64,000 nucleotides of DNA from Bacillus sp. FJAT-28004. Lineage in GTDB: Bacteria; Bacillota; Bacilli; Paenibacillales; Paenibacillaceae. Each line of letters opens with the position of its first letter. Within the stretch, counting starts at the first letter, position 1. Positions 15,025 through 23,773 of this stretch are shown here, one piece after another. The stretch covers positions 133,302 to 197,301 of the forward strand of contig NZ_LGHP01000001.1 of NCBI RefSeq assembly GCF_001280845.1, read 5' to 3'. Made by a program: the position numbers and the translations under genes. The notes beneath the pieces are model-generated. The model worked only from the letters and a program-made list of their open reading frames with translations. It had not been told where the DNA came from and searched no databases.

Positions 15025-15225
15025 TGTTGATGTTATGGACAGGATACAGAGGAAGAGGGCTAGGTAAGAAGTTAGTTGAATTCATTACAAAAGGTTGACG
15101 AAAGGACGAAAAGTTCGAAACGGTTCGAGTTTGTGCATCCATTACAGATAAAGAATAGATAAGATCACTTGTTCATGCTTCACACAGGGGAAACTGAGGC
15201 CTCTTGGTAACTTTTACGTTCGAAT
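15024..15225 (+). pseudogene. 3' half of a broken GNAT acetyltransferase gene
   Basis: Begins at TTGTT/GTTGAT. After 7 out-of-frame bases it reads TGYRGRGLGKKLVEFITKG: the GNAT acetyl-CoA loop (R/Q-x-x-G-x-G/A) and following helix. A stop interrupts it, then ETVRVCASITDKE matches the next strand (.VRV.SNIT..E). It continues the protein lost at 3825 (EIGGLV) at the correct residue. There is no start codon or ribosome binding site for a separate gene. Confidence 0.6.
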
Positions 15226-15265
15226 AAGTATGAAATGTAAACGGATACATTTTTTAAAAAAAGGA

Positions 15266-15294
15266 TTGATTTCGATGCGATCATGTTGTATTAT
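15266..15294 (+). promoter_or_regulatory. Sigma-A promoter of the sugar ABC operon
   Basis: TTGATT (15266-15271), 17-bp spacer, TATTAT (15289-15294). It is the best promoter in the gap before the permease gene, leaving a 5' leader of about 240 nt. Confidence 0.7.
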
Positions 15295-15305
15295 TCGTTT
15301 TAAGA

Positions 15306-15347
15306 GAAACGTTTCGACATCCAATTATGTAAATGTAAGCGTTAGCA
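15306..15347 (+). promoter_or_regulatory. LacI/CcpA-type operators just downstream of the promoter
   Basis: GAAACGTTTC (15306-15315) is a perfect LacI-family palindrome, probably at the transcription start. TGTAAGCGTTAGCA (15334-15347) matches the cre consensus with one mismatch. Likely readers are the LacI-type regulator at 19192 and CcpA. Confidence 0.6.
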
Positions 15348-15420
15348 TAAGGTTTGGATCGTGAGTGTTGTTCATATTCATTGTTTTCCGCGAAAATATC
15401 ATTATGTTTATTTCAAAATC

Positions 15421-15499
15421 GAAACGTTACCAAAAATAAGCATCATATATCTCACCACTGTGGGGGCGGTTAAATTTCAAAAGAATGAAAGCGCATTCA
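15421..15499 (+). promoter_or_regulatory. Further LacI/cre-like sites in the leader
   Basis: GAAACGTTAC (15421-15430) is a near copy of the upstream palindrome. TGAAAGCGCATTCA (15486-15499) matches the cre consensus with one mismatch. The spacing of about 115 and 150 bp from the first operators could permit looping. Confidence 0.45.
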
Positions 15500-15545
15500 A
15501 AAGAAGTGATTCTATTAAGAAGAACCATAACAGGAGATGGGCTAA

Positions 15546-16490
15546 ATGTATGTCATAACAAGACTTAAGCTTCATGGTGGAAATGTGTTGCGGGAGATTT
15601 TGAAGAACAAGATTCTGTTTTTTATGCTGTCACCCGTCATCTTATATTTTATTATCTTTCACTATCTAGTCATGCCAGGGGCATACGTAGCGTTTGTTGA
15701 TTTCAATATCAGCAAAGGTATTTTTGGAAGCAAATTTCTAGGTTTAGAAAATTTCGAATTTTTAATTAAAACGGGTGATCTTTGGAATATCACAAAAAAT
15801 ACGCTGCTTTACAATTTTGCTTTTCTCGCTCTGGGGAACATCATCCAAATTGTTTTTGCCATTATGCTTTCAGAAATTTCCGGTAATTGGTTCAAAAAGA
15901 TTTCTCAATCCGTACTTTTGCTGCCGCATTTCATTTCCATGGTTATTGTCGGTGTGTTCGCCTACAATATGTTCAATTTTAACTCCGGCTTTATTAATAC
16001 GATGATTACCTCATTTGGCCTGGAGCGCTACGAGTTTTATTCTGATCCTGATATTTGGAAGTACATCATTGTTGCTTTTAAAATATGGAGCGCAACCGGC
16101 TATGGCATGATCGTCTACCTAGCGACAATTACAGGCATCAGCAATGATCTTTATGAAGCGGCTTATATGGATGGGGCCAGCAGATGGCAAAGAATTCGCT
16201 ACATGACCTTGCCTATGCTTAAACCAACGTTTATTTTGCTGCTGCTGTTTGGTCTTGGCGGAATTCTCAAGGGCTCGTTTGACCTGTTCTATAATCTGAT
16301 TGGTACAAACTCGGTGCTCTATCCTCAAACAGACATCATTGATACGTATGTCTTCCGCAGTCTGGTGGGGCAGTTCAACTTCTCCATGGGCGCAGCAGTG
16401 GGCTTCTATCAATCCTTATTCGGTTTAATCCTAGTGTTAACGGTTAATCTGATCGTTCGTAAAATCGAACCGGACAGCGCCTTGTTTTAA
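15546..16490 (+). CDS. Carbohydrate ABC transporter permease (LplB/YtcP family)
   Basis: First membrane subunit of a sugar importer, 314 aa, six predicted helices. The EAA loop EAAYMDGASRWQRIRYMTLP near residues 205-224 is the ATPase contact. Family-typical segments are FFMLSPVILYFIIFHYLVMPG near the start and SFDLFYNLIGTNSVLYPQTDIIDTYV. ATAACAGGAGATGG precedes the start. It lies 17 bp before the second permease and heads an operon with the binding protein. No ATPase is encoded here, so it probably borrows a shared MsmX-type ATPase. Confidence 0.92.
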   Translation: MYVITRLKLHGGNVLREILKNKILFFMLSPVILYFIIFHYLVMPGAYVAFVDFNISKGIFGSKFLGLENFEFLIKTGDLWNITKNTLLYNFAFLALGNIIQIVFAIMLSEISGNWFKKISQSVLLLPHFISMVIVGVFAYNMFNFNSGFINTMITSFGLERYEFYSDPDIWKYIIVAFKIWSATGYGMIVYLATITGISNDLYEAAYMDGASRWQRIRYMTLPMLKPTFILLLLFGLGGILKGSFDLFYNLIGTNSVLYPQTDIIDTYVFRSLVGQFNFSMGAAVGFYQSLFGLILVLTVNLIVRKIEPDSALF

Positions 16491-16507
16491 AATGGGAGGT
16501 GGATAAT

Positions 16508-17407
16508 GTGGGAAATAAAAACAAAGAAAAAGAAGATTTCGGCAGTATATTTATAAAAGTAATCAGCTATTTGTGTATCACCTGCTTCGCCTTGGCTTGC
16601 CTGTTTCCTTTTGTCCTGATGATCTCCTCTTCCTTTATGAATGAGCAGGAAATCATTCACGAAGGGTACAAACTGATTCCGAGCGATGTTTCCATCAAGG
16701 CTTACGAAATGCTGATCAATAACTCGACAGCGTTATCGAAAGCTTATGGCGTAACGATATTTATTACGGTTGTCGGCACCGCTTTAGGATTGTTTATGAT
16801 GTCAATGGCAGGTTTTGTTCTTAACCGGAAGGATTTTAAGTATCGTAATTTCTTCTCCTTTATGATCTACTTTACGACACTGTTTGCCGGCGGTTTAATT
16901 CCAAGTTATATCCTGATGGTCAAATATTTGCATCTGAAGGATAGCTTATTCGCTATGATTTTGCCCGGTGTAGTCGGCGCATGGTCGATTTTCCTTATGC
17001 GGAATTTCATGAAAGCGATCCCTGATTCCTTGTATGAGTCAGCTACAATTGACGGCGCGGGCGATTTTCGCATCTATTGGCAAATATTTATCCCTCTTGC
17101 GATTCCGTCACTCGCTACCGTTGGCCTTTTCGCGGCGCTCGGGTTTTGGAACGAATGGTATAACGGCATGCTTTACATCCAGTCGCCTGACAAATTTCCT
17201 TTGCAATACTTTTTGCAGCGCATGATCAACCAGACCAATATCCAAGCACTTATTAATCAGGGCGTGGTCATCAATACGGCGGAGTTACCGACACAATCCA
17301 TTAAGATGGCTACTGCCGTATTGGCAACGGGTCCGATTATCCTGTTATATCCATTCGCACAGCGCTATTTTGTATCGGGTCTTACCATTGGTGCGGTTAA
17401 AGGTTAA
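16508..17407 (+). CDS. Carbohydrate ABC transporter permease (YtcP/LplC family)
   Basis: Second membrane subunit, about 299 aa, six helices. The EAA-type loop ESATIDGAGDFRIYWQIFIP near residue 180 is intact, as is the C-terminal QRYFVSGLTIGAVKG typical of the family. I place the start at the GTG at 16508, 8 bp after GGGAGG; the GTG at 16499 lies within the ribosome binding site itself. It pairs with the LplB-like permease directly upstream. Confidence 0.9.
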   Translation: MGNKNKEKEDFGSIFIKVISYLCITCFALACLFPFVLMISSSFMNEQEIIHEGYKLIPSDVSIKAYEMLINNSTALSKAYGVTIFITVVGTALGLFMMSMAGFVLNRKDFKYRNFFSFMIYFTTLFAGGLIPSYILMVKYLHLKDSLFAMILPGVVGAWSIFLMRNFMKAIPDSLYESATIDGAGDFRIYWQIFIPLAIPSLATVGLFAALGFWNEWYNGMLYIQSPDKFPLQYFLQRMINQTNIQALINQGVVINTAELPTQSIKMATAVLATGPIILLYPFAQRYFVSGLTIGAVKG

Positions 17408-17476
17408 TAAATACCCCTTACTAAGGGTGTATCTATTATAGAAGTAAGATTCGTAACTAAAAAAGGGGGCAATAAC

Positions 17477-19039
17477 ATGAAAGGTAAACCATTTTCGATT
17501 TTGATACTGGCTGTTATAATGCTGACCAGCCTACTCGCTGGCTGCACATCTTCAAAGGAAAAGAACACGCCATCCACAGAGCCGGGAGCGTCTACTAACT
17601 CGAGCGGTGTAGACATTTCTAAAGAGGTTAAGCTTGTTTATTATTTATGGGGTTCTGAAGGCATTGCCAATAAGGACATTTTGGCAGAGATCAACAAATT
17701 GCTAAAACGCGATATCAATGCGACACTGGAGGTCAAGTATATTGACTGGCCAGATATTGCTACTAAGTATCCATTGCTGTTCGCCTCTGGCGAGAAGTTT
17801 GATATGTCTCATGCGTCACCTGGTGCCGCAGTGTCCTATTATTCACTGGCCGGACAGGATGCGCTCGTAGATATCACGGACATGCTGGATAAGGTTGCCC
17901 CAACTCTGAAGGCAGCTATACCTGAAGAAACCTGGGCAGGTTCTAAGTTCGACGGCAAAATTTACGGCGTGCCTTCTTTGTACAGTGAGTACACGCCCGC
18001 TGGTTTTGGCTACCGCTCCGATCTGCTGAAGAAGTATGGCATGGAGAAAATCAGCACCATTGAAGACATGGAGAAATACATGGACAATGTATTGGCGAAC
18101 GAGTCCTATTCGCCAATCAACGGCAATGCAAACGACGCCTTTAACATGTTTAGAATGCTGGTCGATACGACGGGTGAGTGGCAGAACGCGCCTGGTATAT
18201 CTCTAACGGAGCTTAATCTTGTTACGAAAAGTCCGAAAGATTATAAAAACGTATTCCACCCGGCCTTCACCCAAGAGTTTGAAGATTGGGCTGTGAAAAT
18301 GCGCGAGTGGTCGGATAAAGGTTACTGGCCAAAGGACATCCTGTCCTCGCAAGTCGATGCCGGGACTAACTTTAGAGCGGCTAACTCAGCTGGTTACCTT
18401 ACTCATGCACAGGACTGGATTGGTAAGTATGGAACGGACATGAAAGCACAGCCGGAATCGGATCCTTATTTCTATACATTCGCTGAAGCAGGCAAGAAGA
18501 TTAAACGGAAAATGGGCGTAGAGAACTCCACTGTTATCAGCTCGAATTCAGCAAATCCGGAACGTGCACTGATGGCAATTGAAAAGTTCATGACTGATCC
18601 GGAATATTACAATTTGATACAATATGGCATCGAAGGACGTCAGTACATCATTGAAGACGGCGTTAAGAAAACGCCGGCCGGTTTTGATGATAAAGTTGAC
18701 GGCGGAGGTTTTGCTACATGGTCCTTACGGAATGATAAATATAATTTGCGCATGGATACGGAAAACCCGGTTCGTAACGACTTGTACGCGGAATGGGATA
18801 CCTTCTCCATCAACGATCCGTACATGGGATTCAGCTTCGATTCAAAGAATGTGACGACGGAGATTGCAGCTATTTCTAACGTGAACTCACAACTGGGCAT
18901 GCAGCTAATGCTCGGCAAAACAAGCAAAGATCCGAAAGAAGCGGTAGCTGAGTACAGAAAACAGCTGCAAGCAGCGGGGGTTGACAAGGTCATTGCAGAA
19001 GTGCAAGCACAGCTTACCAGTTTTGAATCTGGAAACTGA
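17477..19039 (+). CDS. Sugar ABC transporter substrate-binding lipoprotein (LplA-like, DUF3502 C-terminus)
   Basis: Extracellular binding protein of 520 aa. The signal peptide ends with the lipobox LLAGC (Cys23). The early segment VKLVYYLWGSEGIANKDILAEINKLL is typical of large family 1 solute-binding proteins in Paenibacillus. The last 120 or so residues (DPYMGFSFDSKNVTTEIA, YRKQLQAAGVDKVI) match DUF3502. An AAAAGGGGGC ribosome binding site precedes the ATG. The gene lies in the same operon as the two permeases, and an intrinsic terminator follows. Oligosaccharides are the usual ligands, but the sequence does not say which. Confidence 0.92.
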   Translation: MKGKPFSILILAVIMLTSLLAGCTSSKEKNTPSTEPGASTNSSGVDISKEVKLVYYLWGSEGIANKDILAEINKLLKRDINATLEVKYIDWPDIATKYPLLFASGEKFDMSHASPGAAVSYYSLAGQDALVDITDMLDKVAPTLKAAIPEETWAGSKFDGKIYGVPSLYSEYTPAGFGYRSDLLKKYGMEKISTIEDMEKYMDNVLANESYSPINGNANDAFNMFRMLVDTTGEWQNAPGISLTELNLVTKSPKDYKNVFHPAFTQEFEDWAVKMREWSDKGYWPKDILSSQVDAGTNFRAANSAGYLTHAQDWIGKYGTDMKAQPESDPYFYTFAEAGKKIKRKMGVENSTVISSNSANPERALMAIEKFMTDPEYYNLIQYGIEGRQYIIEDGVKKTPAGFDDKVDGGGFATWSLRNDKYNLRMDTENPVRNDLYAEWDTFSINDPYMGFSFDSKNVTTEIAAISNVNSQLGMQLMLGKTSKDPKEAVAEYRKQLQAAGVDKVIAEVQAQLTSFESGN

Positions 19040-19057
19040 CGAATATTGAGAGGCCGT

Positions 19058-19083
19058 AAGGGAGCTATGTTCATAGCTCCCTT
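19058..19083 (+). terminator. Intrinsic terminator after the binding protein
   Basis: AAGGGAGCTATG (19058-19069), TT, CATAGCTCCCTT (19072-19083): a perfect 12-bp stem. Only a weak T-run follows, so some transcription may continue into the regulator gene. Confidence 0.7.
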
Positions 19084-19191
19084 ATCCATGAGTTCAAAAA
19101 TCCGGCGGCAGCCGCTCGCGCTTAACAAAGAAAACATTGGTTTCGGATGAGGGATTCCCCTGATTCGGAAGTGTGGGGTGACAAGACAGAA

Positions 19192-20187
19192 ATGGCTACG
19201 ATAAAAGATGTCGCTAAAATGGCAGGTGTATCGATATCGACGGTCTCGTACGCCTTGAATAATAACTCAAAAGTAAGCAAACATACGAAACAAAAAATTT
19301 TAGAAGCCGCGCGTGAATTAAATTATCAGAAAAACGGAATCGCTTCTGATTTGAAAAGAAGCAGCACGCGAACGATTGTGCTTATCGTGACGGATTTGGC
19401 TGGCCCGTATTATTCGGAATTGATGAAAGGCATTCAAGAAGTTACATTGTCCAAAGGATATGACTTACTGGTTTGCAGCTCGATGGGAGAGGAATCGTCC
19501 ACGGCAGTCAAATTTTTGACGGAGAAGAGGGTCGATGGCGCCATCGTATTGGCCTACAATATTAGCGAAGATATTATTATGCAATCAGCCAGAAAAGAAT
19601 TTCCAATCATTCTGCTTGATCGGAGAGTAGATAACGAATTCGTTGTCAGCATCGAAGTCGATAACGAAGAAGGCTGTTACATGGCGGCGGAATATTTAAT
19701 CGAACAAGGCCACCGGGATCTTGCTTATATAGGCGGTAAAGCGTTAGACCGTCTTCATGCGATGCGGGTTAACGGATATGAAAGCGCATTGCGCAAACAT
19801 GGATTGGATTGGAATGGACAACTACACCAATTTGGGGTTTTTAACCGGGATAACGGCTATAGTATGACCAAAATGCTTATCGCGCAAGGAAGATTGCCAA
19901 CCGGCATTATGTATGCCAACGACGAAATGGCAATCGGCGGTATGAAAGCGTTCAAGGAGCATGGCATCAAAGTGCCGGCTGATGTCTCGGTCATTGGTTT
20001 TGACGATATTGAATTGGCACAGTATGTCCGGCCTTCTCTCACGACAGTCATGCAGCCTAAATATGAACGCGGCGCATTGGCCGCCCATGTGTTATTTCAG
20101 ATTTTTGAAGGTAAAGAGGTTGATCAGCTTTATAAATTCCCAACACAATTGGTGATACGCGATTCTGTGCAAAAAAGAGAGGAATAA
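19192..20187 (+). CDS. LacI family transcriptional regulator
   Basis: Repressor of 331 aa. The N-terminal LacI HTH (TIKDVAKMAGVSISTVSYALN) is followed by a periplasmic-binding-like sensor domain (about residues 60-330) with IVLIVTDLAGPYYSELMKGI and DVSVIGFDDIELAQYVRPSLTT. The ATG at 19192 gives the canonical MATIKDVAK start; a 15-codon upstream extension lacks support. Position suggests it controls the sugar transporter upstream and the two catabolic genes downstream through GAAACGTTTC-type sites at 15306 and 15421. Confidence 0.92.
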   Translation: MATIKDVAKMAGVSISTVSYALNNNSKVSKHTKQKILEAARELNYQKNGIASDLKRSSTRTIVLIVTDLAGPYYSELMKGIQEVTLSKGYDLLVCSSMGEESSTAVKFLTEKRVDGAIVLAYNISEDIIMQSARKEFPIILLDRRVDNEFVVSIEVDNEEGCYMAAEYLIEQGHRDLAYIGGKALDRLHAMRVNGYESALRKHGLDWNGQLHQFGVFNRDNGYSMTKMLIAQGRLPTGIMYANDEMAIGGMKAFKEHGIKVPADVSVIGFDDIELAQYVRPSLTTVMQPKYERGALAAHVLFQIFEGKEVDQLYKFPTQLVIRDSVQKREE

Positions 20188-20246
20188 GAATTTATGAATC
20201 GATGTTTTCAAACCATTCAAACGAAATTGAAGGAGAGGATTTCGAA

Positions 20247-21308
20247 GTGAACACACAATCCTATCGAGTAGCTTTTATCGGCTGTGGCAAACGTGCGCAT
20301 GAACATGCGATCGGCATACAAGTCGACAGCAGGTGTGAGGTTGTCGCATTGTCCGATATCTCAACTGCATCGGCTGAAATGCTGAATGCCGAATTTGGAT
20401 TTCAAGCAAACATCTACACTGACCACAAGGAAATGCTTGCGAAGGAGAAGCCTGACGTGGTTCTAATCTGTCTATGGACTCCTCTTCATTTACCGGTATT
20501 TCGTGATTGTGCAGAAGCCGGCGTCAAAGCAGTGCTGTGTGAGAAGCCGATGTCCGCGACCTGGGGAGAATGCCAAGAGATGGGCCGCATCGCCGAAGAG
20601 AAGGGCTGCCAACTGACCTTCTCCCTTCAACGCCGTTTTGCAAAGGGAAATCAAACCGTACGGCGCTTAATAAAGGAAGGGAAAATCGGACAAGTGCTTC
20701 GAATGGATCTATATTCCCCGCCAAATTTACTGGATTGCGGCATCCACACTTTTGATCAGGCAATAAGCTATCTTGATGAAACCTCAGTAAAATGGGTGCT
20801 TGGAGCGGTCGATACCACCGAAATATATAACTGGTTTAACGTATCATCAGAATGCGGGGCGTCAGGACATATCGTATTCGCTAACGGCGTCCAAGCGAGT
20901 CTCTATTCCGGCTCCATCGATACATGGGAACCGACTCAGGATATGACGAAGATTTGGGCCGGAGTTCGAGTGATCGGCACCGAGGGGTTTATCGAAGTAA
21001 TGTGGGACGGGCAAATTGTAAGGGGAGTCAACTACGAGGATTCGTCTTGGAAGCCTGAGATGGAATTATCCTCGATGTCCGACCAGATGAAGGGCTATGT
21101 TCGCCATGTGATCGACTGTTTAGAGACAGGCGTAGAACCTGAGGTTTCGCATCAAAAGGCACTTCGCGCCTCGGAAATTATTTTTGCTGTATATGAGTCG
21201 GTACGCCGAAATGCACGCGTGGAGCTGCCGCTTACCAATGTAACAGACAGCCCATTTATCACTATGCTTGAGAACGGCCAATTTACTAATAAAGGAGCGC
21301 GAATCTAA
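20247..21308 (+). CDS. Gfo/Idh/MocA family NAD(P)-dependent oxidoreductase
   Basis: Sugar or inositol dehydrogenase-type enzyme, 353 aa. The N-terminal Rossmann fold starts VAFIGCGKRA, the AVLCEKPMS segment holds the family Glu-Lys-Pro, and the catalytic DCGIHTFDQAISYL lies near residue 165. A C-terminal GFO_IDH_MocA_C domain follows. The GTG at 20247 after GGAGAGG is preferred over an upstream frame extension. It follows the LacI gene and precedes an isomerase by 2 bp, so the pair should process the sugar the transporter brings in. Confidence 0.88.
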   Translation: MNTQSYRVAFIGCGKRAHEHAIGIQVDSRCEVVALSDISTASAEMLNAEFGFQANIYTDHKEMLAKEKPDVVLICLWTPLHLPVFRDCAEAGVKAVLCEKPMSATWGECQEMGRIAEEKGCQLTFSLQRRFAKGNQTVRRLIKEGKIGQVLRMDLYSPPNLLDCGIHTFDQAISYLDETSVKWVLGAVDTTEIYNWFNVSSECGASGHIVFANGVQASLYSGSIDTWEPTQDMTKIWAGVRVIGTEGFIEVMWDGQIVRGVNYEDSSWKPEMELSSMSDQMKGYVRHVIDCLETGVEPEVSHQKALRASEIIFAVYESVRRNARVELPLTNVTDSPFITMLENGQFTNKGARI

Positions 21309-21310
21309 CT

Positions 21311-22075
21311 ATGTCGAGACCTAAACTTGGTTTAATCGGAATTGTTCACGAAGAAGCGAAGCAGGACTTCTGGGGTACCATGCAGCGCGTAGCTGAGATC
21401 GGTTATGAGGGAATCGAAGGTGGAGCTGAGCTGCTCGCAGGAGATGTAAAGGCTAATGTAGCGCGGTTCCACGGATTGGGACTCCAAGTTGCGACGCACA
21501 GCGTCAACAAGGAACAGCTGCGCGACGAGAAGGAACTAGATAAAGTGATTAGAGAGGCCCATGCGTTACAAACGAGGGATGTCACCTTCTGGTGGGATGT
21601 TGTAGATACACGGGAGCAGCTGCTTCGCGATGCTGAATTGTACAATGCAGCAGGCGCTCGTTTTACAGCTGAGGGGCTAAGATTTTGCTACCACAACCAT
21701 GCTCATGAGTTCCAAACAACTTTCAACGGCGTTTATTCATTGGATATTTTAGCAGAGCACACGGATCCCCAAAATCTCTATTTCCGTCTGGATGTCGCCT
21801 GGATTACGATTGGCGGCGCCGATCCGGCACACATCCTTCACAAGATGGCGGGCCGTGTACCGGCCATCCATTTGAAAGACATATACGGCACTGACGAGAT
21901 CGGAAAATGGACTGCGGTCGGTACGGGTGAAGTGAAAATTAAGGAATCCATTCATGCGGCAAAGGAAATCGGAGTTGAATGGATGACTGTCGAGCAGGAT
22001 CAGCTCCGCAATCTTACAGGTTTCGAGACTGCGACTGTCAGCTATCTGAACTTAAAAGAAAAGGGATTGCTTTAA
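21311..22075 (+). CDS. Sugar phosphate isomerase/epimerase (xylose isomerase-like TIM barrel)
   Basis: TIM-barrel enzyme of 254 aa. Recognisable parts are GYEGIEGGAE near residue 33, FCYHNHAHEF near 125 with the metal-binding His, FRLDVAWITIGGADP near 157, and IHLKDIYG near 187. It is close to IolE/IolI-like and 3-keto-sugar-modifying enzymes that often sit beside Gfo/Idh/MocA dehydrogenases. AAAGGAGCGCG lies just upstream of the ATG. A strong terminator ends the operon. The precise reaction is not predictable. Confidence 0.88.
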   Translation: MSRPKLGLIGIVHEEAKQDFWGTMQRVAEIGYEGIEGGAELLAGDVKANVARFHGLGLQVATHSVNKEQLRDEKELDKVIREAHALQTRDVTFWWDVVDTREQLLRDAELYNAAGARFTAEGLRFCYHNHAHEFQTTFNGVYSLDILAEHTDPQNLYFRLDVAWITIGGADPAHILHKMAGRVPAIHLKDIYGTDEIGKWTAVGTGEVKIKESIHAAKEIGVEWMTVEQDQLRNLTGFETATVSYLNLKEKGLL

Positions 22076-22109
22076 TTTGTCGCTGCACGATCATAATATC
22101 TAGAACATA

Positions 22110-22142
22110 AAAGGAGTCGATCAAAATGATCGGCTCCTTTTT
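22110..22142 (+). terminator. Intrinsic terminator of the sugar operon
   Basis: AAAGGAGTCGATC (22110-22122), loop AAAAT, GATCGGCTCCTTT (22128-22140) and a short T-run. One mismatch. Confidence 0.85.
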
Positions 22143-22184
22143 GTTAAAAATATACCGTAACTACTGAGGCAATAGAATACAGTA

Positions 22185-23057
22185 TTAATCCGATTTTACA
22201 GTCGCTTGAATAGCGATGCCGGAAGCGTCGTGAACAACGAACGCGTTTCCTTGCGCCGCAACTTCAACACCTTCGCTGCGCAGATGCTCCAGCCAAGTTT
22301 CACGAGAGGCCGAAGTTGGGAAAACAATCGTATAGTAGGATAAGCCAACTGTGTTAGCTGGCGGTAAAGTGGCACCTGCACCTGCCCAAATGTTCATGCC
22401 GATATGGTGATGGTACCCGCCAGCAGAGACGAATACAGCTGCCATTTGAGCATAGTCACCAACGACATCGAAGCCTAGCTTACCTTCATAGAAAGCGCGC
22501 GAATTCCGCAGGTCGCCAACGTGAAGATGGATATGTCCAATAACAGTGCCTTGTGGGAGACCGCTCCATTCTAGACCGTCACTCTCGGCAAGCAGGTTTT
22601 CCCAATCAAGCGGGTCAGTCGCCATCACATAATTGCCGCCAGCATCTTGCTTCCACTCTTCACGCGGACGATCCGCGTAAATTTCGATGCCGTTATGATC
22701 CGGATCAGAAATATAGAGCGCCTCGCTAACCAAGTGGTCGGCCTGCCCGATAGGTATGCCGCTTTTGATCAAGTTGCGGAGCGCAAGCGATAACGAACGA
22801 CGATCAGGCAGCAATATTGCAAAATGGTACAAACCGGCATGCGAACGTTTTTGCGGAACCACGGCATTCGGCACTTCCTCCAGAACTAGCAGCGTGTGCT
22901 TCCCATCAGCAGTGAAAGATGCAACTCGATTTACTTCATCGTGCTGCAAAACCTTTAACCCAACGACTTCCTCATAAAAAAGTATGGAACGACTGAGCTG
23001 ACTAACCTTAAGCTTCACTTCGCCCAGTGAAATATGCTGATCCAAAAATGTCGACAT
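22185..23057 (-). CDS. VOC-family ring-cleavage dioxygenase-like protein (CatE type)
   Basis: Protein of 290 aa built from two vicinal-oxygen-chelate (glyoxalase/bleomycin resistance) modules, about residues 7-125 and 165-285. The first has LGEVKLKVSQLSRSILFYEEVVGL. The second has the metal-site segments GHIHLHVGDL and HHHIGMNIWAG. This two-module layout matches B. subtilis CatE, a catechol-2,3-dioxygenase. The ATG at 23057 follows GGAGGAATTGCC; an upstream in-frame start lacks a ribosome binding site. It stands alone on the minus strand, so its physiological substrate stays open. Confidence 0.87.
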   Translation of the reverse strand: MSTFLDQHISLGEVKLKVSQLSRSILFYEEVVGLKVLQHDEVNRVASFTADGKHTLLVLEEVPNAVVPQKRSHAGLYHFAILLPDRRSLSLALRNLIKSGIPIGQADHLVSEALYISDPDHNGIEIYADRPREEWKQDAGGNYVMATDPLDWENLLAESDGLEWSGLPQGTVIGHIHLHVGDLRNSRAFYEGKLGFDVVGDYAQMAAVFVSAGGYHHHIGMNIWAGAGATLPPANTVGLSYYTIVFPTSASRETWLEHLRSEGVEVAAQGNAFVVHDASGIAIQATVKSD

Positions 23058-23305
23058 GGCAATTCCTCCTTGAAATATATGGTGTGAGACATCGTTGCTT
23101 TGAATACACTGCACCTAAAGCATAGTCCTTTACGTCTATATCATGTACAATATTGGAAAAAGTAACAATCATTGCTCATTATGCAGTTAGGCTTCGATAT
23201 GCTTATTTCTTATAAGTAGGTTTAGGATAACATATGCATAGTAAAAGTTAAAGTAACTTATTAAAAGTAATCAACTTTTCGAATTTTTGTCAACAGGAGG
23301 GTGAT

Positions 23306-23773
23306 ATGAGAAAAACATTACGCAGGGTGGAATGGGTGCTGCTCGTTGTCATTGGAGGAATGGCACTGCTTCTGGGGCTTCCTTCTATTGACTTATTTGG
23401 TCATCATGCTGAGCTGAGCGAGGCTAAGAAGAAGGGCATTTATTATAAGGTGGAAGCTGACAAGCAAACCTATTTTAACAAAGAGGTAAACATTGACGGC
23501 ATTGTTTACGGTGAAGGGAAGCTAGTCGTTTATTTGTCCTCACGGGAATTATTATCGGTGCCGCTATTGCCTAATTCCATTCAATTAAAAACAGATACCA
23601 ATGAGGTTTTTGAGAATAACAGCTCAGCTAAACACATGCGTCTATATCGATCATACGGTGAATTTTCATTTAGTAACGTGCCGCCTGATATGAAAAGTGT
23701 TACCGTATTCAATGAAGCTTACGGCGAGTCCTTTTCCTTTTCTATTCCACTTGAAGAGGGGAAGGTAGACTGA
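23306..23773 (+). CDS. Small membrane-anchored protein of unknown function
   Basis: 155 aa. An N-terminal helix (residues 9-29, EWVLLVVIGGMALLLGLPSID) anchors an extracytoplasmic domain rich in beta strands. I do not recognise a family. AGGAGGGTGAT precedes the ATG. The last bases abut the start of the next gene (stop TGA at 23771-23773, next ATG from 23773), so the two are coupled and probably act together at the cell surface. Confidence 0.75.
   Translation: MRKTLRRVEWVLLVVIGGMALLLGLPSIDLFGHHAELSEAKKKGIYYKVEADKQTYFNKEVNIDGIVYGEGKLVVYLSSRELLSVPLLPNSIQLKTDTNEVFENNSSAKHMRLYRSYGEFSFSNVPPDMKSVTVFNEAYGESFSFSIPLEEGKVD

Noticed and set aside
15361-15558. 65-codon open frame before the sugar permease
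   Set aside because: It spans the operator-rich leader, has no ribosome binding site and no domain-like composition.
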